A stretch of 64,000 nt of DNA from Shimia abyssi (lineage in GTDB: Bacteria; Pseudomonadota; Alphaproteobacteria; Rhodobacterales; Rhodobacteraceae). Where the stretch lies: the NCBI RefSeq assembly GCF_003014475.1, contig NZ_PYGJ01000021.1, positions 1-64,000 on the forward strand. Direction: 5' to 3'. Positions 43,492 through 53,043 of this stretch are shown in pieces; positions within the stretch are counted from its first letter, which is position 1, and every line of letters begins with the position of its first letter. Under the pieces are notes generated by a model. It was given only the letters and a program-made list of their open reading frames with translations. It was not told the origin of the DNA and did no database searches. Both the position numbers and the translations under genes were made by a program.

Positions 43492-43596
43492 TCTTACAGC
43501 GAAACGCACGGCAGTTTGCGGAAAAATAGCGTAGCTGAGCACGTATTTTATCCTTAGCGAACAAAATACAGACATTCCCTTAACAGGAGACGCGAT

Positions 43597-44694
43597 ATGG
43601 GCCCTTTCCCGCATGATGCGCCACGTGCCGAGATCTCGGATTATAACCCTGCTGGCACGGACGGATTCGAATTTGTTGAATTTGCCCATCCCGAGCCGCA
43701 AGAGCTGCGCGATTTGTTCGCGCGTATGGGGTTTGCACATGTAGCAAATCACAAGACCAAGGCGATTGAGTTGTGGCAACAAGGCGATGTGACCTATGTT
43801 CTGAATAATGAGCCGGGCAGCTTTGCAATGCGGTTTGTTGACGAGCACGGGCCCTGTGCGCCGTCAATGGGATGGCGAGTTGTTGATGCGCAAAAGGCCT
43901 ATGACCATGCAGTCTCAAAAGGCGCAGTTCCTTACGACGCGGCGGACAAAACGCTGGATTGGCCTGCGATTGAGGGGATCGGCGGTAGCTTGATCTATTT
44001 CACCGATCAGTATTTTGACACATCGCCGTACAATAACGAATTTGATTGGTTGGTGACGTCCAAACCGCAGGGCGATGGGTTTTACTATCTCGATCACCTG
44101 ACACACAATGTGTTCAAGGGGAACATGGATAAGTGGTTCAAGTTCTACGGCGATCTATTCAATTTTCGCGAGATCCGCTTTTTTGACATCGAAGGAAAAT
44201 TCACAGGATTGCTGAGTCGAGCGCTGACGTCGCCTTGTGGGAAAATCCGGATTCCGATCAACGAGGATCGCGGCGAAACCGGGCAGATTGTGGCCTACCT
44301 CAAGAAATACAAAGGCGAGGGAATTCAGCATATCGCAGTCGGTTCAGACGATATCTATGCATCTACAGACGCAATTGCGGAAAAAGGGCTGAAGTTTATG
44401 CCGGGGCCGAATGAAGCCTACTACAAGCTTAGTTACGAGCGTGTCGCAGGCCATGACGAACCCATGGAGCGCATGATGAAGCACGGGATACTGATTGACG
44501 GCGAAGGTGTTGTTGATGGTGGTGAGACGAAAATCCTGTTGCAGATATTCTCCAAAACAGTAATCGGCCCGATCTTTTTTGAGTTTATTCAGCGCAAAGG
44601 GGATGACGGTTTTGGCGAGGGGAACTTTAAGGCGCTGTTTGAATCGATTGAGCGCGAGCAGATCGAAAACGGCGAGTTGAGTGCTGCGGAATAA
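43597..44694 (+). CDS. hpd: 4-hydroxyphenylpyruvate dioxygenase
   Basis: A 365-residue Fe(II) dioxygenase converting 4-hydroxyphenylpyruvate to homogentisate. Two vicinal-oxygen-chelate halves are visible. Iron ligands are in FYYLDHLTHNV (His), GEGIQHIAVGS (His) and IFFEFIQRKGDDGFGEGNF (Glu), the last also being the conserved C-terminal signature. CAGGAGA lies ahead of the ATG. The full active site makes activity likely. The other genes of the tyrosine route (homogentisate dioxygenase, maleylacetoacetate isomerase) are not in the window. Confidence 0.93.
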   Translation: MGPFPHDAPRAEISDYNPAGTDGFEFVEFAHPEPQELRDLFARMGFAHVANHKTKAIELWQQGDVTYVLNNEPGSFAMRFVDEHGPCAPSMGWRVVDAQKAYDHAVSKGAVPYDAADKTLDWPAIEGIGGSLIYFTDQYFDTSPYNNEFDWLVTSKPQGDGFYYLDHLTHNVFKGNMDKWFKFYGDLFNFREIRFFDIEGKFTGLLSRALTSPCGKIRIPINEDRGETGQIVAYLKKYKGEGIQHIAVGSDDIYASTDAIAEKGLKFMPGPNEAYYKLSYERVAGHDEPMERMMKHGILIDGEGVVDGGETKILLQIFSKTVIGPIFFEFIQRKGDDGFGEGNFKALFESIEREQIENGELSAAE

Positions 44695-44720
44695 CAAGCC
44701 GGTCCAACCGGAGGGAGGAA

Positions 44721-44755
44721 GCGCCGTGCAGCCGTTGGTTGCGCGGCGTTTTTGT
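44721..44755 (+). terminator. Terminator of hpd
   Basis: CGCCG (44722-44726) and CGGCG (44744-44748) pair around an 17-base loop with additional inner pairs, and are followed by TTTTTG, 26 bases after the hpd stop. Confidence 0.6.
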
Positions 44756-44837
44756 ATGTGGTGGAGCACATTTGTAAAACCGATGGGCCAATTATCGTGT
44801 AATCGCCGTGGCGGCCGTTTTAAGGGTGGTCAAGAGA

Positions 44838-47255
44838 TCAGCTCTTAGGCATCTTCAGAACAAAGTTCTTGCCTGACTTAATATAGCGCAATTCCTGTTC
44901 GCCAATCGCGGCGACCTTGCCGCCATCGATGCGATCACCCACTTGAACCTTTTTGTAGCGCCCACTGGCCAGCCGGACCAAGGCGCGGCGATTGGAACTC
45001 GTTCCGTAGACGCCGATCAGGTTGATCCGGTTGAGATTGATTGCATTCTGGATGGTTGCCTGACGTGCGACCGACGCGGTGGACGGTATTTTGGGGGTAA
45101 GCGTCGCTGCCGCAGGTACAGCGACGACTGGCTCAGACGGTTTTGAGCGCTGAGCAAGCTGTGCGATATTAGACGGGCGTTGACGCGGCCGAACGGATGT
45201 CAGCACCGCAAGTTCCGTCGCGGTGGTGTCTGCCTCGGCCTCTTCTTTTTCCAAAAGCGGTCGCACGTTGGGCCGCAGGCTTGCCAACTCTTGCCGGGAC
45301 AAGCCCCCAAGCGTAGCACGTTGATTGCTTTCGATCAGGTCGGTAGGTCGGATTTGCGGGCGAATGGCCGCAATGCGAAGTTCATCATCACGAGACAGCG
45401 CACGGCCTTCGGTTTCACTGCGGTCCGGCAGGCTGGGTGGAAGAACAACGGGACGGCCAAGAAATACCATTACACCTTCGGGATTGAGTGTGCCTTGAGC
45501 AGACGCTGTCACGACGCCGCGGTCATCAAGGTCAAAAGTGGATCCCGGCGCGACAGGGTTCAACAGGCTCGTCATGGCCTGATCGCTGAGCAGGCTGTCA
45601 ATGGACGGCAAAGCAACCGCATCAAAGGCGGTTACGACGCGGTCAATTGAAGTGACATAGATGTCTTCGGTGCCTTGCGATGTTGGGGTTTCTGGCGGCA
45701 AAGGCGCCAGTTGCCAGATGCCTGTCACTGCATATCTAGCTTCGGCTTCGGTATCAGAAAGCAGTGCAGTCGGCGCGTCATTGGCCAATGCCTCTGCTTC
45801 GGCACTGTCTGTGATGTCGGCATTTTCAGAGGGTGTGGTCGCTTCCACATTAAGTGCCTCAGCCTCCGCAAGTGGCTGCACAAGCTCTGATGGCTCCGTT
45901 AGTTTGACGACATCGGAATTAGTCTGGCGGGAAGGTTCGTTTTGGAACGCCGTATCAGGTGCAACTGTTGGGATGATGGGCTGATCAGGGACAACCGCAG
46001 CCTCAGGTTCGAGCAGCACAATCTGCGAACTGTCATCTTTTTTGAACAACCCTGCAACGCCGTCTTCTAGAAATACAGTTGCCCAGAGCGCAACGGCCGC
46101 AAAAAAGATCAGGAGCACAATTGTCATGATCAGCCCGAGATAGCGCGGCTTGCCGCCTATCTGTTGCTCGGAGCGCGCGCCGAAGACCGTCAGTCGCTGT
46201 TTTTCGGATGCGGTCTTGTGTTTCGCGTCTTTGGAGGAACCGCCATTTTTCCTCGGCCTTGGCGGGGATTTTGACGCGCCTCTACGGCTAAAGAATGAGC
46301 TGTCAGGTATGTCAGTCGGCTCGTCAGAGCTTGCCGGCGGCGCTTCCTCATGGTCCGGGAGGGGACCGGCATCATGTTTCAAACCCGCGGCGACGCGGGC
46401 AGGATCAAAGCGAACCGACCGTTCCGCTGTCAGACTGCCAGAGTCGGGTATGTTTGGTGCGTTTGCACCTGTTGAGGTTCGAGTCGTCCCGCTCAAGGAT
46501 GCGGAGGGCGCCGGGGCGGGTGTGTCGCGCCGGGCGCGAATAGAGGCGAATGAGACAGGTGCCTCGGGAACTGGATCCTCTGCGCGGTCAGCGCGCGTGC
46601 TGGCCACTTCGGGCGAAGCATCCGTGTCGGGAACAGGCTTGGCCGGCTCTGTGTTTGATTTCTCAGGTGTTTGCGGTCGTGGCGCGGGCGTTTCGGGTAG
46701 GGGGAGCGGCCCGCTGGCGACAATGCTAATTGGCGTCGTGTCAATTTCAATCGGGGTGCCGTTAAGCAGTTTGGTTGCTGTCGCTGTGGGGCCGAAATTT
46801 GGTGCTGCTGCGAATGTGTCGGCCGCGGGGATTGCCGTGAAGATAACCGGGTTGAAAGCGTGCTCATTTGCAAATGAGAGCGCTTCGTCCAGCGTCTCGC
46901 GTGCGACTGCTGCAACTTGTGTTGTGCGCCCATTCGCAAGCAGGTCGTAGCGCAGTTCATGAGCCTTGTAGGGCGTTGCTTCTTCCAGAGCTTGAACAGC
47001 TGCATCGCGACGCTTAGCCTCGCGGATGCGTCCGGTGTCAAGCGACAGGTATTTTATCTGCTCATTAGGGACAACGACGGCTGTGGTGAATAGACCTTGG
47101 GCAAGCTCTTCGCCTTGCTGGCGTAGTTTGGCCAATTCACCCGACAGATCCTCTGAATCCAGTGCGACCTCACCCAATAGGTGCCAGCCTTCAGCCACGC
47201 GGTAAAGCAGGCTGATCCCTTCAAAAGAAAGCGAAAGCGCAAAATTCGGTTTCAT
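44838..47255 (-). CDS. PilM/GspL-like and PilP/GspC-like fusion membrane protein
   Basis: An 805-residue protein I would not name from one domain alone. Residues 1-150 look like an actin-fold GspL/PilM-type segment (FEGISLLYRVAEGWHLLGEV, VVVPNEQIKYLSLDTGRI, EEATPYKAHELRYDL). A disordered Pro/Ser/Ala stretch runs to about 370, then a single TM at about 372-396 (LIMTIVLLIFFAAVALWATV). A long acidic periplasmic linker follows to about 720. The last 75 residues (LNRINLIGVYGTSSNRRALV, then YKKVQVGDRIDGGKVAAIG) match the PilP/GspC HR-type domain, which binds secretins or their partners. No other pilus or type II secretion genes are near. The ribosome site is weak. Confidence 0.6.
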   Translation of the reverse strand: MKPNFALSLSFEGISLLYRVAEGWHLLGEVALDSEDLSGELAKLRQQGEELAQGLFTTAVVVPNEQIKYLSLDTGRIREAKRRDAAVQALEEATPYKAHELRYDLLANGRTTQVAAVARETLDEALSFANEHAFNPVIFTAIPAADTFAAAPNFGPTATATKLLNGTPIEIDTTPISIVASGPLPLPETPAPRPQTPEKSNTEPAKPVPDTDASPEVASTRADRAEDPVPEAPVSFASIRARRDTPAPAPSASLSGTTRTSTGANAPNIPDSGSLTAERSVRFDPARVAAGLKHDAGPLPDHEEAPPASSDEPTDIPDSSFFSRRGASKSPPRPRKNGGSSKDAKHKTASEKQRLTVFGARSEQQIGGKPRYLGLIMTIVLLIFFAAVALWATVFLEDGVAGLFKKDDSSQIVLLEPEAAVVPDQPIIPTVAPDTAFQNEPSRQTNSDVVKLTEPSELVQPLAEAEALNVEATTPSENADITDSAEAEALANDAPTALLSDTEAEARYAVTGIWQLAPLPPETPTSQGTEDIYVTSIDRVVTAFDAVALPSIDSLLSDQAMTSLLNPVAPGSTFDLDDRGVVTASAQGTLNPEGVMVFLGRPVVLPPSLPDRSETEGRALSRDDELRIAAIRPQIRPTDLIESNQRATLGGLSRQELASLRPNVRPLLEKEEAEADTTATELAVLTSVRPRQRPSNIAQLAQRSKPSEPVVAVPAAATLTPKIPSTASVARQATIQNAINLNRINLIGVYGTSSNRRALVRLASGRYKKVQVGDRIDGGKVAAIGEQELRYIKSGKNFVLKMPKS

Positions 47256-47422
47256 TAGTCGGCTCTAGCATTCGAACGAGGCAGATTGGAGTCTTCTGCG
47301 GGCTACGAAGAGATTTATAGCAAGTTATTGCCAATTGGGAAGAAAAAGCCTGTGGGGTGCTGGTCGAAACATGGGTGAGAACTACATGTTGGGGTGTATG
47401 CTCCGAAAAAAGGAGGAATTGC

Positions 47423-48109
47423 ATGCGGTTTGGTATGGTGATGGTGTTGCTGATGGCGATGACTGGGACGGCCTATGCAGAGCAGGGCCGAATAACAATG
47501 AATGGAACTGGAACGGTGTATGCCGAACCGGATATGGCTGTGGTGACGGTAGGTGCGACGCATCAGGCCAAGTCGGCCAAGGCCGCCATGGATCAGGTGA
47601 GCGGGACGGTGGAGAAGATCCTCGTGACATTGTCTGCATCCGGAGTTGAGCCGCGGGATATGCAGACCAGCGGTATCCGGCTTGATCCAGTGCGGGATCA
47701 CCGCAGTTATGATGACGGTGGGCCAAGGTTGGTTGGGTTCAGTGCGTCCAACCAAGTCAGCGTTCGCGTGCGGGATCTGGATAATCTGGGCGAAATTCTT
47801 GGGGATCTGGTGGCCGTTGGGGCCAATGATGTGAACGGTGTCAGATTTGATGTGCGCGAGCCGCGCAATATGCAGGATGAGGCACGTAAACTGGCTGTGG
47901 TTGACGCGCGTGCCAAGGCTGAGCTGTATGCAGAGGCCGCAGGGGTTCGTCTGGGCAGGATCGTGTCAATTTCCGAGAGCGGTGGCAGCAGGCCACGCCC
48001 TGAGATGATGCGTGCCGCATCAATGGCAGATTCTGCGGCCGTACCGGTTGCGGCAGGCGAACTGGCGTTGGAAGCGCAGGTACAGATTGTTTGGGAATTG
48101 GCCGAGTAG
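47423..48109 (+). CDS. SIMPL-domain (DUF541) periplasmic protein
   Basis: A 228-residue exported protein. The signal is MRFGMVMVLLMAMTGTAYA, and the SIMPL domain has the usual pattern ITMNGTGTVYAEPDMAVVTV, IRLDPVRDHRSYDDGG, ASNQVSVRVRDLDNLGEILG and ARAKAELYAEAAGVRLGRIV. E. coli YggE of this family affects oxidative stress. AAGGAGG lies before the ATG, with better spacing than the earlier in-frame starts. Confidence 0.88.
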   Translation: MRFGMVMVLLMAMTGTAYAEQGRITMNGTGTVYAEPDMAVVTVGATHQAKSAKAAMDQVSGTVEKILVTLSASGVEPRDMQTSGIRLDPVRDHRSYDDGGPRLVGFSASNQVSVRVRDLDNLGEILGDLVAVGANDVNGVRFDVREPRNMQDEARKLAVVDARAKAELYAEAAGVRLGRIVSISESGGSRPRPEMMRAASMADSAAVPVAAGELALEAQVQIVWELAE

Positions 48110-48118
48110 TCGGCGAGT

Positions 48119-48147
48119 AGTGGGGCGTGGATCAGCCTCGCCCCACT
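48119..48147. terminator. Bidirectional terminator between SIMPL and sulfhydrylase genes
   Basis: AGTGGGGCG (48119-48127) and CGCCCCACT (48139-48147) form a perfect 9-base stem between the convergent ends. Confidence 0.6.
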
Positions 48148-48158
48148 GAACTTAAAGA

Positions 48159-49451
48159 TCAGGAATGCGCTGTGTTCAGCGCCTGATCAAGATCTGCGAT
48201 CAAGTCTTCTGAGTTTTCGATCCCAATTGAAATGCGCACGACATTTGGCCCCGCTCCCGCGGCCTCTTGCTGCTCTGGTGTCAATTGGCGATGAGTTGTG
48301 GAGGCTGAGTGGATCACCAGCGACCGCGCGTCGCCCAGGTTGGCTACGTGGCTGAAGATTTCGAGGCTATCCACAAACTTCACGCAGGCCTCATAGCCAC
48401 CTTTTAGGGCAACGGTGAACAAGCCACCGGCGCCTTTGGGGCACACTTTGGCGACGCGCTCGTAATACGGAGATGAGGGCAGGCCCGCGTAGGTAACGTA
48501 GTCCACCAGATCGTGAGACTCGAGCCAGCCCGCGACGGTTTTGGCGTTTTCCACGTGGCGCTCCATACGCAGCGACAGAGTTTCGATGCCCATCAGCGTA
48601 TAATGTGCGGCTTGGGGATTCATGGTCATGCCAAGGTCGCGCAGGCCAATGGCGATGCCGTGGAATGTGAACGCAAGTGGACCGAACGTTTCGTGGAATT
48701 TGAGGCCGTGATAGGCAGGTTCTGCTTCGCTGAGCGACGGGAATTTATCATTCGCGGACCAGTCGAATTTGCCGGAATCCACGATGCAGCCACCGGTGAC
48801 AGTGCCGTTGCCGGTCAGGTACTTTGTTGTGGAGTGCACAACCAGCGTCGCGCCGAGGCTAATGGGGTTACACAGGTACGGTGTGGCCGAGGTATTGTCG
48901 ACGATCAGCGGGACACCCGCACCATCGGCGATACCAGCGAGCGCTTCGATATCTGTGATGTAGCCACCTGGATTGGCAATGGATTCGCAGAACACCACGC
49001 GCGTGTTTTCATCAATGGCGTCTTTGACGGCGTCGAGATCGTCGGTGTCGACAAATTTTGCCGACCAGCCAAACCGTTTTATGGTCTGGCTGAACTGGGT
49101 AACGGTGCCGCCATATAGCCGGGTCGAGGCCACAACGTTGCATCCCGGCTGCATCAACGGGAACAGGGCCATGATTTGCGCCGCGTGCCCTGAGGAACAG
49201 CAGACTGCGCCAACGCCGCCTTCGAGCGTTGCGATGCGTTCTTGCAGCACGGCGACGGTTGGATTGGTTAGGCGGGAATAGATGTAGCCAACTTCCTGAA
49301 GGTTGAAGAGGGCGGCGGCGTGCTCTGCATCGCGGAACACATACGCGGTGGATTGATAGATGGGGGTCTGGCGTGCGCCAGTGGCCGGATCTGGCCGCGC
49401 TCCTGCGTGAATTTGTAGTGTGTCAAAGCCGTATGTGGGGCCGTCGGACAT
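48159..49451 (-). CDS. metY: O-acetylhomoserine sulfhydrylase (PLP)
   Basis: A 430-residue cysteine/methionine-metabolism PLP enzyme of the MetY (O-acetylhomoserine aminocarboxypropyltransferase) group. The opening TLQIHAGARPDPATGARQTP and IYQSTAYVF are typical of the long MetY type. The PLP Lys is in VVHSTTKYLTGNGTVTGG, and the phosphate site in SSGHAAQIMALF. GAGGAGG precedes ATG 49451. It forms homocysteine directly from O-acetylhomoserine and sulfide. MetB/MetC-type enzymes are shorter, which supports the call. Confidence 0.9.
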   Translation of the reverse strand: MSDGPTYGFDTLQIHAGARPDPATGARQTPIYQSTAYVFRDAEHAAALFNLQEVGYIYSRLTNPTVAVLQERIATLEGGVGAVCCSSGHAAQIMALFPLMQPGCNVVASTRLYGGTVTQFSQTIKRFGWSAKFVDTDDLDAVKDAIDENTRVVFCESIANPGGYITDIEALAGIADGAGVPLIVDNTSATPYLCNPISLGATLVVHSTTKYLTGNGTVTGGCIVDSGKFDWSANDKFPSLSEAEPAYHGLKFHETFGPLAFTFHGIAIGLRDLGMTMNPQAAHYTLMGIETLSLRMERHVENAKTVAGWLESHDLVDYVTYAGLPSSPYYERVAKVCPKGAGGLFTVALKGGYEACVKFVDSLEIFSHVANLGDARSLVIHSASTTHRQLTPEQQEAAGAGPNVVRISIGIENSEDLIADLDQALNTAHS

Positions 49452-49544
49452 ATGGAAACCTCCTCTGAAAAATGTGTTGGACACAGTGTTAGGGGCAGGC
49501 AGGGCAGGGTGCAACGGCCTGAGAGGTGGTTTCCACCATAAATG

Positions 49545-50189
49545 TCAGTAGGCGTGTGGACGTCCGTCCCAGGTTTCAAAGCAACCTGTGGTGTCGAGCG
49601 AAAGTATTTCAAAACGTTCGCTGAGACCATTGGCAGCTTCTTTAACCGAGATGTCGGCCTGTTCGCCGCCCATGTCAGTGCGGACCCAACCGGGGTGGTA
49701 GATTCCCACAGCGATGCCGATATGGTGCAAGTCAGCAGCGAGGTTTCGGCCCAGATTAAGCGCAGCTGCCTTGGATGAGCGGTATATGTATGATCCCCCC
49801 GGTGCGCGTTCCTGTGACGCCATTTGCGACGAAATGATCGCGATGCGGGGCACGTGGCCAAGTTGCAGATTGGGCAAGAGTGCCTGAACCGTCAGGAACA
49901 CGCCTGTGACGTTCGCGGCAAAGGACGCCGCCCACATGTCGGCTGGGTAGCCATCGGCAAGGTTCTGTCCCCTGTCGAGGTAGACACCCGCATTGCAGAC
50001 CAAAAGGTCAATCGGGCGGCTGTCTAAACGCTGTGCCAGCTGTGACTGGCTGGCGAAATCGGTGACGTCGAGTTGCTCGAATTCACCACCGGCGCGCGAT
50101 GTGCCGGTAACGTCGTACCCTTTGGCACGCAGTGTCTGATCAAGGGCTTGGCCAATGCCACGATTGGCGCCGGTGATAAGTGCGTGCAT
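49545..50189 (-). CDS. Short-chain dehydrogenase/reductase
   Basis: A 214-residue classical SDR. The Rossmann motif is MHALITGANRGIGQAL, NNAG appears as CNAG, and the active-site set is ISSQMAS / YIYRSSKAAA (Tyr-x3-Lys present as Y-R-S-S-K). A HPGWVRTDMGG block follows. Close to the CsgA/SniffeR-like SDRs that lack the longer C-terminus. The ATG at 50189 begins the TGxxxGIG motif, so the upstream frame is not coding. Thirteen bases separate it from the DUF1178 gene upstream, indicating an operon. Confidence 0.85.
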   Translation of the reverse strand: MHALITGANRGIGQALDQTLRAKGYDVTGTSRAGGEFEQLDVTDFASQSQLAQRLDSRPIDLLVCNAGVYLDRGQNLADGYPADMWAASFAANVTGVFLTVQALLPNLQLGHVPRIAIISSQMASQERAPGGSYIYRSSKAAALNLGRNLAADLHHIGIAVGIYHPGWVRTDMGGEQADISVKEAANGLSERFEILSLDTTGCFETWDGRPHAY

Positions 50190-50202
50190 TAGGAGTGTCC
50201 TG

Positions 50203-50667
50203 TCAGTTGGTTTTACGACCGATGTTGAAGGGGAGAGGGGCGACGGGCACGCCGTCTTCGATAAGGGCTTTTGCTTCGTCCAGCTTGGCTTCGCCGTAGA
50301 TCGATCGTTCGGGTGCGGTGCCTTCGTGCATGGCTCGGGCCTCGGAGGCAAAATCTTTGCCGACATAGTCGGAGTTTTCCTGAACCTTGCGGCGTATGTC
50401 GGCCAGCGCCTGTTCGGTGGGGCTGGCTGGGGCAGAAAGGGGGCGATCGGCTGGCGCTTGCGCGGCTTGCTCTGTATCGGGACGTTTTGCGGCGGCATTC
50501 CGTGCTGGTCGCACGCGCGGTGCCATCATGGCTTTTGCGATGTCGCCATTACCGCAGATCGCACAGACGACCATTCCGGCCTTGTGCAGTTTTTCATACG
50601 CGTCCGCAGACTGAAACCAGCTGTCAAACCGGTGGTCGTTGGCGCATTTGAGAGTGTAGTTGATCAT
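50203..50667 (-). CDS. DUF1178 zinc-ribbon-type protein
   Basis: A 154-residue DUF1178 protein. The N-terminus (INYTLKCANDHRFDSWFQSA, then VVCAICGNGDIAKAMMAP) has the Cys and Cys-x2-Cys that would bind zinc. A low-complexity Pro/Ala part follows, then a helical C-terminus (VGKDFASEARAMHEGTAPER). The function is unknown; it is widespread in alphaproteobacteria. It is followed by the SDR gene. Confidence 0.85.
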   Translation of the reverse strand: MINYTLKCANDHRFDSWFQSADAYEKLHKAGMVVCAICGNGDIAKAMMAPRVRPARNAAAKRPDTEQAAQAPADRPLSAPASPTEQALADIRRKVQENSDYVGKDFASEARAMHEGTAPERSIYGEAKLDEAKALIEDGVPVAPLPFNIGRKTN

Positions 50668-50755
50668 ACGAAGTCTTAACCTTGTTGCCGCCCGTTATGG
50701 CGGCATGGCTTGGGTGTATCAAGTTAATCCCGGTGACAGACGTGTTCAAGCGCGA

Positions 50756-51232
50756 CTAGCGCAGCAATTGCGCATCAAAGCGGCGAATGATCTTGGCAAG
50801 TTCGGTGTTTTCGATACGCGCGGCGGCCCTTTTCGGGCGCAGCCATTTGCGTTTGCGCTGTCCTCGCTCTGGAAAGCTGTTGGCGAGTTTGCGCACTTCG
50901 ATCGGGAACAGCAGCACGGTGCAAATTTTTGTGCGGCCGTTTTTGCGTAGTTTGGGGTAGGAATAGACGCCTATACAGTGCTTTGAGGCCGTGCCTCGCA
51001 CGCCGGCTTCCTCCCATGCTTCGGTGGCGGCAGCCTTGTGCGGTTTTAATGCGGTAATGGGCCAGCCTTTGGGGACAATCCAACGATGCGTACGCCGTGA
51101 TGTGATTAGAAGAACCTGTGTTTTGCCATCTACAATGCGAAAAGGCACGGCCCCGTATTGCAGGTGTTTGCCGTTCTTTTTTCCAGCCGCCTTAATCATG
51201 GCGGCGATATCGGCGGGATGTTGCAAACCCAT
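50756..51232 (-). CDS. NUDIX hydrolase (DIPP-like)
   Basis: A 158-residue protein of the NUDIX superfamily. It has LLITSRRTHRWIVPKGWPIT followed by the box AAATEAWEEAGVRG, where the usual REUxEExGU appears as TEAWEEAGV, so the first Arg is not kept but the metal-binding Glu residues are. The layout is like diphosphoinositol-polyphosphate phosphohydrolases, whose substrate may differ in bacteria. No genes of evident related function are adjacent. Confidence 0.82.
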   Translation of the reverse strand: MGLQHPADIAAMIKAAGKKNGKHLQYGAVPFRIVDGKTQVLLITSRRTHRWIVPKGWPITALKPHKAAATEAWEEAGVRGTASKHCIGVYSYPKLRKNGRTKICTVLLFPIEVRKLANSFPERGQRKRKWLRPKRAAARIENTELAKIIRRFDAQLLR

Positions 51233-51330
51233 AGGTGAGCCCCGTCTGGTTAACTGCTCTTTTCACTAGTCTAGCAAGTGGGGGGCGCAGTTGAAAGTGC
51301 GTCCCTCAATATTCACCCGGAGCGTTTCAC

Positions 51331-52077
51331 CTAGGACAAGGCCATTGCACGAGTTTGAAAGGCGACAAATGCCTGAGCCACACCCTGTGCAGAGAGGCGC
51401 AGCAGGCGTTCGCCATCCTCAGGGGTGGCAAGCGCAGAGTGAGAGCCGACCCGCCCGTCGGGAAACTGGGCGCGGTGTTGATCCGTAGGGCCGTGGCGGT
51501 CACCGCTGTGATCGCGAATATACTCGGCGCTGAGGGGTGCAGGCGGAGAGGCCGCCTCGTTTTCAGGCAGGACACCTTGCAGATGTTGAGTGATGGCAAC
51601 TTCGGAGGGTGTGGCGTGCATGCCTTCCCAACTGCCATAGAGGTTTTGGCGCAGGGCGTTTACCTCGTCTGGTTCCCACCAGCTGAGGATGTGCATCCGG
51701 GCTTCGTTTTCTGATGCAATGGCGCGCAACGGTTCGAGATTTGCGCCATGACCGTTGACGACAAAGACCCCGACGAACCCTTGGTCCAGCAATCCGCTCA
51801 CGATCTCGCGCGCCATTGCTTCGAACAGCGTGGGCGAGAGGGACACGGTGCCGGGAAACCCGGTGTTGAAGGGGGCGGGTGTGTAGGCAAGGGGCGGCGC
51901 AACAATTGCGTTGCAGAGATGCGCAGTCTCCAATGCGACCGCTTCAGCACAGGTGGTGTCAGTGCCAATACGCCCCATCGGTCCATGCTGTTCTGTTGAG
52001 CCAGTGGGCAGAATAACAGCCGCCCGCTGATCGATGCGGTCCTGAACCTGATACCAGGTCATATCTGCAAGCTTCAT
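51331..52077 (-). CDS. Creatininase-family amidohydrolase
   Basis: A 248-residue creatininase/FapB-type metalloprotein. Metal ligands are visible in PTGSTEQHGPMGRIGTDTT (Glu, His, Asp) and VVNGHGANLEPLRA (His), with a Glu in the MHATPSEVAIT part. The start ATG 52077 matches the family N-terminus (MKLADMTWYQVQDRI); a GTG at 52119 is in frame. Members hydrolyse creatinine or formamide-type rings (for example in F420/riboflavin breakdown). The proximity to an amino-acid ABC transporter hints at nitrogenous substrate use, but the link is weak. Confidence 0.82.
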   Translation of the reverse strand: MKLADMTWYQVQDRIDQRAAVILPTGSTEQHGPMGRIGTDTTCAEAVALETAHLCNAIVAPPLAYTPAPFNTGFPGTVSLSPTLFEAMAREIVSGLLDQGFVGVFVVNGHGANLEPLRAIASENEARMHILSWWEPDEVNALRQNLYGSWEGMHATPSEVAITQHLQGVLPENEAASPPAPLSAEYIRDHSGDRHGPTDQHRAQFPDGRVGSHSALATPEDGERLLRLSAQGVAQAFVAFQTRAMALS

Positions 52078-52220
52078 TGTTTTGCGACACGCCCCTAAAA
52101 GGAATGGTTTAAGCGCCACTTGTGCACCAGAACTTTGTTCAGGGCCAAGTGAATCTTGCGCCGCTGACCATTTGTCTGGTGGCCGATGGATTCCAGACGA
52201 AAGCGTTTGGTAAAAAGAAA

Positions 52221-52250
52221 ACGCCCGGCCGTTGACAAGACCGGGCGTTG
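52221..52250 (-). terminator. Terminator of the ABC binding-protein gene
   Basis: AACGCCCGG (52221-52229) and CCGGGCGTT (52242-52250) pair perfectly; on the minus strand a T-rich tract follows, 23 bases after the binding-protein stop. Confidence 0.82.
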
Positions 52251-52272
52251 CTGTCGTTAGTGATTGGTGGGA

Positions 52273-53043
52273 TTAAAGGCCCCACTTTTCCTTGTTTGCG
52301 TCAAAGAATCCTTGAGCAGTTTTCACCTTGACCCAATTGTTCACGTAGTTGATCCAAACCTGATCGGTTTGCGGAAGCAACATTGCAATTGGAGAAGGCG
52401 AACGCGGTCCCGCGTTTTTCACACGTACAATGGGGAATTTGGCTTCGAGTGTTGACCCCTCGATGTTTGAGGTGATGAAGACATCCGCGCGACCGGCGAG
52501 AACTTCTTGAAAACCGCGCGCCGGGGCTTCGACGACTTTGATATCGGCGTTGGGGAACCATTCGCGCACGTATTTCTCGAAAGTTGTGCCAAGTGTTGTC
52601 GCCACTCTGACGCCGGGCTGGTTGATCGAGTCATACCCGTCAAAATCGTTGAACTGTTCCTTTGTCGTGAAGGGGAAAAGTTCGACCGAGATATAGCTTT
52701 CGGAAAAGCCTGCGACCTTCATTCTTGCAGGGGAGATCGACGCAGAACCGGTCATGTGGTATTTGCCGGCAACAACACCATTTACGAGTGTTTTCCAGTC
52801 GGTTGGTACGAACTCAACTTCAACGCCGAGGTCAGAGGCCAGCTCGGTCATAATGTCGATATCGAACCCCTTGTAGCTGTTGGTGGCCGGATCGCGTAGC
52901 GACATCGGATTCCAATCGCCGGTTGTGCCTACCTTGAGAACCCCAGTGTCCAGTATCTCGTTCAAGGCGGATTGGGCATGCGCTGCACCAGTTAGCGCTA
53001 GGCTAACCGCTGCAACTGCGGCGACTTTCATCAGGTTTCTCAT
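52273..53043 (-). CDS. Amino-acid ABC transporter substrate-binding protein
   Basis: A 256-residue family 3 solute-binding protein. A signal peptide ([20 protein letters not shown] to AHAQ) leads into [17 protein letters not shown]. The [20 protein letters not shown] and [20 protein letters not shown] segments are typical, and the ligand-binding Asp sits in [13 protein letters not shown]. Of two adjacent ATGs I prefer 53043 because GGAG lies six bases away (three from 53046). It is divergent from the ATPase and permease genes. Confidence 0.87.
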   Translation of the reverse strand: MRNLMKVAAVAAVSLALTGAAHAQSALNEILDTGVLKVGTTGDWNPMSLRDPATNSYKGFDIDIMTELASDLGVEVEFVPTDWKTLVNGVVAGKYHMTGSASISPARMKVAGFSESYISVELFPFTTKEQFNDFDGYDSINQPGVRVATTLGTTFEKYVREWFPNADIKVVEAPARGFQEVLAGRADVFITSNIEGSTLEAKFPIVRVKNAGPRSPSPIAMLLPQTDQVWINYVNNWVKVKTAQGFFDANKEKWGL

